From Mucor racemosus (Eukaryota > Mucoromycota > Mucoromycetes > Mucorales > Mucoraceae): a DNA stretch of 64,000 nt. The notes below the pieces were generated by a model, which made no database searches, had not been told where the DNA came from, and worked only from the letters and a program-made list of their open reading frames with translations. This document shows positions 16,683 through 25,876 of the stretch, one piece after another. The stretch covers positions 2,728,001 through 2,792,000 of the forward strand of contig JAPEHQ010000001.1 in NCBI GenBank assembly GCA_027405735.1. The letters are read 5' to 3'. Numbering within the stretch: position 1 is the first letter of the stretch; the number at the start of each line of letters is the position of its first letter. The position numbers and the translations under genes are program-made.

Positions 16683-17095
16683 CCATTACCTCTCGCATGG
16701 GTCCTCCATTGAAATTGCATACTCATTTGCTTCTTCCTCCTTCTTTATGGCGTCTTTCTGACTTCTTCCTATGTCTGCAAAGGTTTTTACACCATGGTGG
16801 TGTTTATTGCATGACCGTATTGGTTTTTGTTCGTTAAACATGCTTGATCTAGACGACGATGTTCTAGTTGTACTTGGAGCTGCGTACTCAACGCTGTGGG
16901 AGTATCATTGGGAATGTGTCATTGACACTGAGCCTTGAATTGCTTCTTCAATTTTAAACATGGTTAGACAAGACCATGGTTTACTTTTTTCATCCCTTTT
17001 TCCTTCCGCAGATGATGCTCAAGGTAATATCTTGACCCTACCTCTAATTGATACATAATCTCCCCCTTAAAAATTAATAAAAGATACACGCAGAC
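16683..17095 (+). mobile_element. Decayed LINE 3' end (LINE-A/C family)
   Basis: This stretch parallels the 3' end of the LINE-A copy around 29095-29700: the ATGGGTCCTCC start, the WW-type TGGTGG segment, CTGTGGGAGTATCATTGG, ATGGTTAGACAAGACCATGG, and the end AATAAAAGATACAC. About 200 bp covering the C-terminal zinc knuckle is missing, and stop codons are present. It is therefore a dead fragment, outside the left tRNA-Phe gene. Confidence 0.75.
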
Positions 17096-17242
17096 TTTGT
17101 GTGTAACCTTTTTGGTTAGAATAAATTATCAAAACATATGATGATAATAAATATAGTCTTTTGTATACATTTATTTGAATCAACTACATATAAATAAAAA
17201 TGTCTAGAGGCACTACAAATTTGGTAATTGTTAAAAATAAAA

Positions 17243-17315
17243 TGCGGCTAAAGTGGATCGAACACCTGACCTTTAGATCTTCAGTCTAACGCTCTCCCAG
17301 CTGAGCTATACCCGC
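17243..17315 (-). tRNA. tRNA-Phe (GAA)
   Basis: 73-nt cloverleaf on the minus strand with anticodon loop CTGAAGA (GAA anticodon), D arm GCTCAGCTGGGAGAGC, T loop TTCGATC and discriminator A. It is identical to the copy at 57659-57731. Both carry a G5-G68 mismatch in the acceptor stem. Internal A and B boxes are intact. A CACTA transposon terminus begins 58 bp upstream of its 5' end. Confidence 0.93.
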
Positions 17316-18089
17316 AATCTGATATTTTGATACATGCGTATGTATTGATGTGTAAACTTGTAAAAAAATCTTTCACTACAGCTTATAGGTGTCTGAGGTT
17401 GTATTAGGGAACCCTAATACGCCTTCAAAATATTTTATAGTGGTAAGGGTAATAAAGTAATTGCTCAAATGTCGGTGGAAAAAGAATTAAATCAAGTATC
17501 ATTGATCACTTATAAGAGGCATTAAGTAATTTTTTAAAAAAAGTCATTTATTGTGTATAAAAAAAGGTTTTTATTATAAATTTACTAGAGCGAGGCAATA
17601 ATTATTACAAAGTTTCTATAAGATATGTACAGTATAAATAAACCAAACAGTAGAAGATTAATATCATCATAAACGAAATTAGCAATTATGTCAGTACATG
17701 TCCTTCAAATTACTAATACGATACATTTTGAGTGTGATGATTTTACTTGCTTTTTTTTATTAATAAAGAGAGATAAAATATGATGAAGGAAAGAGAAAAA
17801 AAAAGGAGGCATCATTATGGAAAAAATAACGATAAAATATTATAATAAATAATTTAAGTAAATGTAATTAAATAATCTCATTTATTTATTGCATTATTAT
17901 AATCTTATTATGGTTTTCCCAGTTAAATAATGTTAAAAATCAAAAGTAGTATTATTTTCATGATATCATATATATATTTATAATTTTTTTCCATAGTGTG
18001 TTTATGTATTTACAACAAAAAGAAAAAAAAATCAACAGAAAAGAACAAAAAGCTACCTTTTCCCTTTTTAGAGAGTGTAATAACTAAGC

Positions 18090-18608
18090 CTTGTACGCAT
18101 CCACTCGATCACCGAAAAGACCTTATCTAAAGGAAAAAAGCACGGAACCGGAAGTAAGAGCCTGTTGTACAATTGCTATGGCCTTACTTGCCAAAATTTG
18201 ACCTTTAAGGTCGTCATCTTCATACAGAATAGATCCTACCAGTGGATAAGTAGAGACCGTCGAGTCCGTTATTTTTCTCTTGGTTTGCAGGAAAGAACAA
18301 ACTTCCCCATAACGAGAAGCCATTTCAGCCCAAGACAATGTGTTATTGCCAGACATGGAGTGTAACAAAAATCGACATGGAGTGTAACAAAAATCGAGTG
18401 TGATTAAAATTAAAAAAGTTGAAGTTGTTAAGATGGGAGATATAAAGCTGAGATTAAAATATATTGTAAATCGGAAACGGATGTATCTAAAATCATTTGG
18501 ATGTGAGACGGATGTAGCCCAGTTGTCGAGATATAGTTGTTCAAAAATGGCGTATTTCAAAACATATTAAAAGTGATGGATACGCCAAAGAGTCTTATTT
18601 TTTTTTTT
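18090..18608 (-). mobile_element. Inserted LINE 5' fragment (5' UTR + ORF1 start) with 16-bp TSD
   Basis: Flanked by AGTGTAATAACTAAGC at 18074-18089 and 18609-18624. On the minus strand it reads an A-tract (11), then GACTCTTTGGCGTATCC, a 5' UTR matching that of LINE-C (ATCTCGACAACT shared), and ORF1 from the SWAEMA region to GSVLFSFRK and on, with a frameshift, to DAYK. The A-tract sits before the 5' end instead of after the 3' end, which is not the normal target-primed product. Confidence 0.75.
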
Positions 18609-18624
18609 AGTGTAATAACTAAGC

Positions 18625-20134
18625 GAAAAATTCAATTTATTGCTTTTCCCACATTAAAAGCTGTAGCTAAAACCCCACTAAAAGAAAATATGCAGTGAAA
18701 TTATCACCCTCACTAATAAATCTGATTTGATTGGCTGTTGTATGCTGTCAGATGTCTTAAAATACTTATTTAGATAACTGAATATTACATAAATCTGTAT
18801 TTACCCATTATATAAAAAAAAGGTACAACTTTTTAGATTCAGATCAAAAAAAAAATTATCCATTTTCCCCAATTTTAGCATCAATAAATCAAAATACATA
18901 ATTATTCTGAAGCTATAAGCTCTGTTGGCATTGTTCATTGTTGAAAATATTAATGCGGTCCCCCCCCCCGCCGGGCTTACAAAAATCGTGACAAAGTTTT
19001 GAAAAAAAAATTTTTTTTTTTTTTTTGTACCTTTTTTTGTATATGTTTTCAAGTTACCTAGCTACCATTTGCATTTACATAGATTGATATCATTAATGCA
19101 TTAACGGTTTCAAGTTTATTTGATTTTAAATAGTCGAATTTGTGCCCCTGGATATCAAAATTACGTTAAAAAAAGAATTACCAGGAATTTGAGCAGAAAC
19201 ACGAATATTTTCAAAACAAATTATTGGTTCGTATTATTTTATGTGATATTGCTACAATAATATTGACATTTCTGATTTTTATGAATAGATTTTTGATGCT
19301 AAACAGTAGTAGTTGAAACCAGTAACTATTGCTCTATTGATTGATAATATACTTTGCATTTCAACCATGTGGATTATCGCTGAAAAAAAGACCAAATGGA
19401 GAATAGATTTGGCTTGATAAATATTGGTATTATGAGAAAATGATGAAGGAAATGAGGATATGCTTTGACAAAATGTTTTAAATAATAATGGAAAAGGTAA
19501 TTAAGAGTATTTGGAGCTTTTATGGATTGATTGTATTGCATTTTGCAGCAAAAAAAAAAAGATATATATGCAACAATTAGACTTTTTGGGGGAAAACATA
19601 GTACATATTTTGGATGTAAAAACAACATTTTTACAAATAAAAGTAGAAACAAAAAATATCACACCAAAGAGAAGCATTTAGACTTTATTTTAGAATATAC
19701 ATTGTATAGTTGATTGTGTCAAATTTGGGTCATAAAAATTAAAATTAGTATAAATTTTTTTTGCTTATCTGATCAAAACAACATGGGATTGTTACGATTT
19801 CGACAATGAAGGCATGTCTAATGATTTGAATCAATATAAATATACAACTTTGTGATATGCAGATAATAAACTACAAATTTAATTTAAATTTATATTGAAT
19901 TCATTTCCATTTATGAGCCATTTCAATTTGGAAATTGACATTATTTTTTAAGATACACCACCTATACTTTCCACTGAATTATTCTATAGCCAATTTAGCT
20001 ATAAATGTAATACAAATTCATACAAAAACCTAAAAGCACAGATTGATATATGCATTAATTTCAAAAATACGCGTATTCTGTATTCCTCAATTTTAATTTT
20101 GCGTGCAATTATTGTAACTGCAGGCAATTTTTTT
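18625..20134. other. Interior of gutted CACTA copy, no gene recognised
   Basis: AT-rich non-coding sequence with homopolymers (C-tract near 18960, T-tract near 19009). Short ORFs lack motifs. It has no counterpart in the intact CACTA copy, so it is either captured host DNA or older decayed repeats. Confidence 0.5.
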
Positions 20135-21466
20135 ATTTGATAATGTTATTATTTTGTATGTTTATAATGTTTTGGGAGTTCTATACAAGGAAATCAAGCT
20201 TTCGTATCACAGAAAATGGAGTATATAAAAATGATTTACATTTGATTCTTGCAAATTTTCCTTCTTCTTCTTATTCTCCTATCTTTTATTATTATTATTA
20301 TTATATATATATCCAACGCCCTCTATTTCGAGTCTTCTATTTTTTACAAGGTAAATGCTGTACAATATAACAAAAATGTTTAAGCATATAAGCATCTAGC
20401 ATTAGCCTTTCCTGTGTATAATCCAACTTGATCACTTCATGGTAAGATTTATATATATTATTCATGCTCTGTACTTTATCTGACATTGTCAACTTTTAAT
20501 ACTAGATTTTTACTGTTTATGCCCACTGGTTTCAGGTAAAACGTCTACTCTTTCTTACGTTTAAGTGTATACTCATCTCTTTTTTATTATTTAATAGATT
20601 GGACCTTCAGGAATACCTTCTGTTTCTTGCGCTGGACCTTCAGCGATGTAATAATGTATGTATATAATTTGATAATCTTTCTATTTAAAAGAAATTTGAA
20701 TCTTAGCTAATGATTTCTCTTTTGATGTAGCCACTCTGTATTTGATTAGGAGCATCCTTTATAAGCACAGACTAGATTACTGTAGGTTCAATGTAATAAA
20801 ACTCAAGGTAGGTGTTGTCGTGTTGTCTTTATATCTTCCGCTATGGTAATGACACCCAAGCCAATGCATATAATATACATATTGCCATAGCCACCATTAA
20901 TACTACTATTCTTTTAATAAAATCCTTTTAATCTACAACCATACAATGATCCATTAATGTATTTTTCATATACCCATAAAAAAAGATTATGGCGTATCTG
21001 CTATCTATTCATAGTTGAGTATCAATCAATAACAAATATCGTAAATATCAGCCAATACTGTATGGATTTGATATATATAGAATCCAGTAATATGTAAACA
21101 TCTACATCTAAAATGCAAATAAAAGCCAATAATTTAACTGAAAAATACGTAATCTGATGGAAAGATATAATAATAAGCCAATGAACAAATGAAAATATAC
21201 GTGATTTTGATGAAAAAATATGATAATGGTCCAATTAGACAATATAGAACAGAGTCTAATACGGCTGTATTAGAGGTGTATTAGGGTAATACGGTAGCTA
21301 ATCCTGCTGTATTAGAGTTGTATTAGGGTATTTTACCCAGCCGTATTAGGAGTGATATTAGGGTATACCCCAAAACGTTCATTTTATGACTACCCTAATA
21401 CAGCATCTAATACGGCCATATTAGGGTTATATTATGGGATATTAGGGTGATCATAAAGCTGTAGTG

Positions 21467-23128
21467 TTTAAATTTCTATAAAAGGAAACTGTCTTTTAAA
21501 TGATTGTATCTACATTTTGGATTGAATTGGTGGTTATTGTGGTTATAATTGTGTATGTTTAGATTGGAATTATATTGAAGATGTATTGTATAAAATTTGG
21601 AAGCAATTGATTCTGTTTAGGACATAGACTATACTGGGTACATGTATTACTAGTAGAAGTGCTTAAAGGATTATGTAGACATTATTCTTAGCATAGAAGG
21701 ATGAGTATGAGGTGATAATGATGTATGCCAATTTTATTTCATTTAGTTATGTTACATTTAGTCTATGATGAAATGGTGTAGCCTGAGATCCTGAAGTGAG
21801 CCAATCATGAACTCGTTCCTGGAAATGGAATTCAACTATTCCTTTTGTATCAACATTCACAATCTAAAGTAAATCAAGCATGAAGATCCTATATACTTAA
21901 CTTGGTCGTATCCTACTAAACTTGCTATGGCCAACCTATTATATCATCATGTTGTAATCAACTAGTTCTTCAAGAAGATGAAATCATACTTTCATACACT
22001 CTGTATTGTAGACTCTATATCCACGCTTCCAAAACATATAAATACCCTGAATCCTGATGTCGTTCGAGATGGATTCGTTATCTTTTTACCTACAATATAC
22101 TCAATAAATATATCTAGTTTTAACTTTATTTTCTAGTTATTCATTGTGTATATTTAAACAGATTCAGTGGAATTATGGAGTTAGGTGGTGTTTATCCCTT
22201 TCAAGAATTTTCACTCAAGATCTAGTGATGGGATTTTTATTCTCTCAACGGTTTTGAATGTGTTATCATTCATTGTATTAGTCTATATTTTTATTTGGAA
22301 GCTGAAAATGGTTTACTTGGAGTTTTATGAAGTTTTCAAGGTGAATTTACCAAAATTGTATTGAAACAGCGATTGGCTGTGCGTTATTCTAATTTGGCTC
22401 AAGTTTGATGGTGTTTTCACGGGTAATGGAATGAACATTTGGATGGATCGAGGTTCGGAAGGTGTTCTATGCAAGAATGCAATTAATGGTTAGTTTGTCG
22501 TTGTTATGAACTTGCATTTAATTGTCGTCTGGGTACTCACTATTGTTGAATTCATTGTTTGGGGTTAGTTTGATCTATATTGCTAAATTTCAAGGGGAAT
22601 TGCCATTGTTGGTTTTGAAAGAACAATGGAGTGCTCGGGTCAATGCACGAGAAGATCAGCTAATACTAATTTGAGAAGAACAAGACAATGGATTTGCGCT
22701 CAGTCTACACGGGTCTACTTATTTTTGCATGTTTATTTCATCAAGATTACTCGGGATCAATTAGTTATTTTGGGAAACATTTGTTGTTAACTCAAATTAA
22801 TGGGTAACTGAGGACTTTAAGTACAGAGCAATGGAATATTTCAATAATGGATAATCATTTAGAATTTGCATTACTATAAATATTGTTTCAATTTTGACAG
22901 TTCAATAAACTTGATCTTATTTTTAATCTTATTTCTCGGATAACTACTTAGTTGTTGAATACCTATTTAACACGAACTCCTGAAGAAGAAATACTTTTAT
23001 CTCATAATTATTGGAAATAGTTTCTTACAGTCTTACTATTTCATTTCAACATTAATTATATCTTGTCTACCGACTTATCAATTTATAACGAAGGTAATCA
23101 TTAAAGAGATATCTGCATATATCAATTT
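21467..23128. other. Non-coding stretch around solo LTR; possible older LTR
   Basis: Apart from the solo LTR at 21614-22160, this holds no coding region I recognise. A TATA-like ACTATAAATATTG (around 22873) followed by CAATAAACTTG (about 22903) suggests the end of another, unclassified LTR. I could not find its borders. Confidence 0.35.
21614..22160 (+). mobile_element. Solo LTR of gypsy-A family, TSD GATTC
   Basis: 547 bp from TGTTTAGGACATAG to TGTATATTTAAACA, flanked on both sides by GATTC (21609-21613 and 22161-22165). It is nearly identical to the LTRs of the complete element at 30948-37420. It arose by LTR-LTR recombination after insertion. Confidence 0.93.
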
Positions 23129-23417
23129 TGTCAAGTGTAATTTTTAGTAAATAGTAATGGTAAATATATTAAGCTCACGTGATATATATCACGTGCATTC
23201 CGACCTGTTCGGTTCGATAGATCTGTTCGGTATTTAGTCATTACTCGTTATGAGTATATAAGCTCATGTTATATACTTCAATAATAAACTTAACTTCTTT
23301 CTAATATAAATCTATTACTACTACATTTATTAATAGTTGTTCCTTACAGACTAAACATATAAAATATAACTAAAATACCTAATAGCCTTCGGCTATAGGT
23401 ATATAACAGTTATGACA
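23129..23417 (+). repeat. R-D repeat copy (LTR-like, 289 bp)
   Basis: Starts TGTCAAG and ends TTATGACA (inverted TGTCA/TGACA). Inside, in order, are the palindrome CACGTGATATATATCACGTG, a TATATAAG box and AATAAA, an LTR-like layout. The flanks are ATTT on both sides (possible 4-bp duplication). The other copies at 47824-55558 (split) and 57358-57646 have the same 289-bp length. Similarity to the 57 kb copy continues ~17 bp past the TGACA end, so the border is uncertain. No tRNA gene was found next to this copy. Confidence 0.65.
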
Positions 23418-23480
23418 ATTTTGATAAGTATGTAGTTTTTTATGGTTTTTAGCTTTACTTGTAGCGCGCAGCACATGTTA

Positions 23481-23652
23481 GACTACAGCTTATAGGTGTC
23501 TGAGGTTGTATTAATGAACCCTAATACGCCTTCAAAATATTTTATAGTAGTAAGGGTAATAAAGTAATTGCTCAAATGTCGATAGAAAAAAAATTAAATC
23601 AAGTATCATTGATCGCTTATTAAAGGCATTAAGTAATTTTTTAAAAAAAGTC
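23481..23652 (-). mobile_element. CACTA copy 3, terminal remnant
   Basis: About 170 bp matching the tRNA-proximal end of CACTA copy 1 (17374-17545), starting GACTACAGC in place of CACTACAGC and containing the GTATTA...TAATAC palindrome region. It is cut off by a rearranged gypsy LTR. Confidence 0.75.
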
Positions 23653-24073
23653 TGTTTTAATATACACAATAAATATATCTAGTTTTAACTTTATTTTCTA
23701 GTTATTCATTGTGTATATTTAAACATTGATTACAACATGATGACATAATAGGTTGGCCATAGCAAGTTTAGTAGGATACGACCAAGTTAAGTATATAGGA
23801 TCTTCATGCTTGATTTACTTTAGATTGTGAATGTTGATACAAAAGGAATAGTTGAATTCCATTTCCAGGAACGAGTTCATGATTGGCTCACTTCAGGATC
23901 TCAGGCTACACCATTTCATCATAGACTAAATGTAACATAACTAAATGAAATAAAATTGGCATACATCATTATCACCTCATACTCATCCTTCTATGCTACG
24001 AATAATGTCTACATAATCCTTTGAGCACTTCTACTAGAAATACATGTACCCAGTATAGTCTATGTCCTAAACA
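23653..24073 (-). mobile_element. Rearranged gypsy-A LTR with inverted internal block
   Basis: It begins like a reversed LTR (TGTTTTAATATACACAAT) and then switches at about 23671 to the forward-strand LTR end (AAATATATCT...TTTAAACA, to ~23727). It resumes the reversed LTR interior at TTGATTACAACATG up to CCTAAACA at 24073. About 150 bp of LTR is missing and the outer flanks (AAGTC and GGAGC) do not match, so this is a rearrangement and not a clean solo LTR. Confidence 0.7.
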
Positions 24074-24920
24074 GGAGCAACCGACACCGAAATGGAAAAA
24101 ATCTTCCGTGACAACACCACAAAGAGCATACACCGTGTCGTATATTTTCAGGATTGATAAATAGTATTTAAAAAATAATACAATTATAAAAGAATGAGTA
24201 ATTTATCAGTTCTTCAACTGTATAATAAAAACAAGATATCGTTTATTTAGATATAAAAGTATGGCCTTTTATATTGATTTGACATTGAGATCCTGAGATG
24301 TAATCTAAGGCACTATTGAACCATTGGATCTGTTTGATAGTAATATATGGATTGAAATGGATCAATCATAATTTAACCGTTCTTGAAGAGCTTGTTAGTT
24401 GTCTTGTTTCAATGCTGCGCTAAATATGCTTGGATGTTGATTTGATAGCTACTTGATTGGTTAACTGCTGGGATGAAATAATGTGTTGTCATAATTGAGG
24501 TCCAAGCGTTCTTGGTAATTACTGGATTGAACTTGCTACGCTAGGAGTTTCTTATATCCGATATCAAGACTTGCACTTCAATACATGTCGTAGTCAATAG
24601 ATTGTAAGATGTATTGATACTGTAGAAGGTGATAACGTATGATAATAGTAGGTGGAATACAACATACCGGAGAAGAAACTTTCTCAGGCACAATCCTGTG
24701 ACACCAAAATTGATGACCAACGCGGTCGCGTAACAACAGCCACCAGGGAGTGAAAGCCTTTGCAGGCAGAGGAAGAGACTAGAACAAGCGCCACGAAGGA
24801 GGTTGAATACGCAGATGCGTAGGTAATAGTAGTGGAGGGCCCATACTCATGTTCACCACAGAGACCACAAGAAGGAGTAGGATATTGGATCAAAGTGATG
24901 GATACGTGAAAGAGTCTCCG
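24074..24920 (-). mobile_element. Mosaic LINE ORF2 3' fragments, interrupted by a solo LTR
   Basis: Minus strand. From high to low coordinate: the LINE 5' signature ACTCTTTCACGTATCC, then a LINE-B-like zinc-knuckle piece (about 24895-24842), then a LINE-A-like ORF2 C-terminal piece (24841-24665). After a 529-bp LTR insertion the LINE-A zinc-knuckle region continues (24135-24074). Frames are broken. The junction between the two LINE families is within what looks like one 98-residue ORF, so that ORF is chimeric and not a gene. Confidence 0.7.
24136..24664 (-). mobile_element. Solo LTR of a separate family (LTR-E), TSD about CACCG/TACCG
   Basis: 529 bp starting TGTCGTATAT and ending GAATACAACA (TG...CA). 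It splits a LINE ORF2 fragment cleanly and is flanked by CACCG and TACCG (4 of 5 identical). On the minus strand it shows a TATA-like ATAAAAGGCC region and then AATAAA, as expected for an LTR. Confidence 0.7.
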
Positions 24921-25860
24921 CTTTTTTCCTCCCAAACTTTGCTCAAACTCGTGCTCATATAACTTTTCAACCCATGCCAAATATTTATGCGTTACACACC
25001 ACCAACATAAAAATTATGCGTCATAACATAAGATTATCTAATGGAAATTCATACGCTACACAATGAGAAATTCCGTCGATATATGCCTTTTTCTTGTATT
25101 AAACCTTCGACCTATACCAAATCAAAAAATTACCTCTGTGGAGGATACTAGCAAAAAGAAAAAAAAAACCAATGCCACATAAAACATGCGTTACACTAAA
25201 TCTATTCCATTTTATGTACAAAAACTATATTTTAATAATAATAACAAAAAATATGTCCTTTACAAATTGAATTTAACAATAACAAAATATATAAAATAAA
25301 TAGAGTATAATGATATAAACTGTTTTTTGTTTTTACTATTTGACAAAATTAATTTTTGTTAATATAAAATAAAAACAAAATTTTTTAAATTTTCATACAT
25401 TAAAATTATAACAAAATAAAATTTATTAAAATTACATTTTTTATAATTTGTATGTATAAAAATTTTTTATTTTTGTTAAAAATTTATTATGAAAAAAATC
25501 AAATAGTACTTTATATAACACAGCAAAAATAAATTTAAACATTTTGTTAACTTTTAAATTGTTTTACGTTTATTACAATATATTATTAAAAAAATAAAAT
25601 TTTTGCCATTATTTTATTTTATTTATACATTTTATTTATTTTTTAATTTATATTTTGTATTAATTTAAAAAAATTTATATTTTAAATACTTTTTGTTTTG
25701 CTAATTGGAATAAACTAAATTTTTATTATGTATAAATATTATTTTATTGCACTTTTAATTTTTAATTTAATAAATTTAATAAAAAATTTAAAATAAATTT
25801 GGTACGGCAATGTTTTTTTTTTTTTATAGAAAGTTTTAACGTAAATGTAAATTTTTGTTT
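24921..25860. other. AT-rich non-coding stretch
   Basis: 25230-25860 is extremely A+T-rich low-complexity DNA. 24980-25200 contains several copies of GCGTTAC/ATGCGT words also seen right after the LINE-A insertion (TGTAACGCATAATT). No gene. Confidence 0.5.
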
Positions 25861-25876
25861 AATGTTAGTTTGTAAC

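Larger units (their letters stand above)
17374..21466 (-). mobile_element. CACTA transposon copy 1, gutted (non-autonomous), TSD TTT
   Basis: Both ends carry CACTACAGC as an inverted terminus: 17374 reads CACTACAGCTTATAGG, and 21466 closes with GCTGTAGTG. TTT flanks both sides as a 3-bp target duplication. About 1.3 kb at the right (20135-21466) is a near-identical inverted copy of the left end of the intact element at 48067-49390, including the TATTAGGG/CTAATAC iterons. The transposase genes are absent. The interior instead holds a LINE fragment (18090-18608) and AT-rich filler. Its left terminus lies 58 bp upstream of tRNA-Phe. Relative to the intact copy it is inverted, so the same end faces a tRNA gene in both. 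Confidence 0.85.

Noticed and set aside
21022..21234. 70-aa ORF nearly identical to one at 48299-48511
   Set aside because: Both lie in the CACTA subterminal region, where the two copies are near identical at DNA level anyway; the conservation says nothing about coding.
24684..24980. 98-aa minus-strand ORF with a C-rich motif
   Set aside because: Out-of-frame mosaic of two LINE ORF2 fragments and a leader piece.
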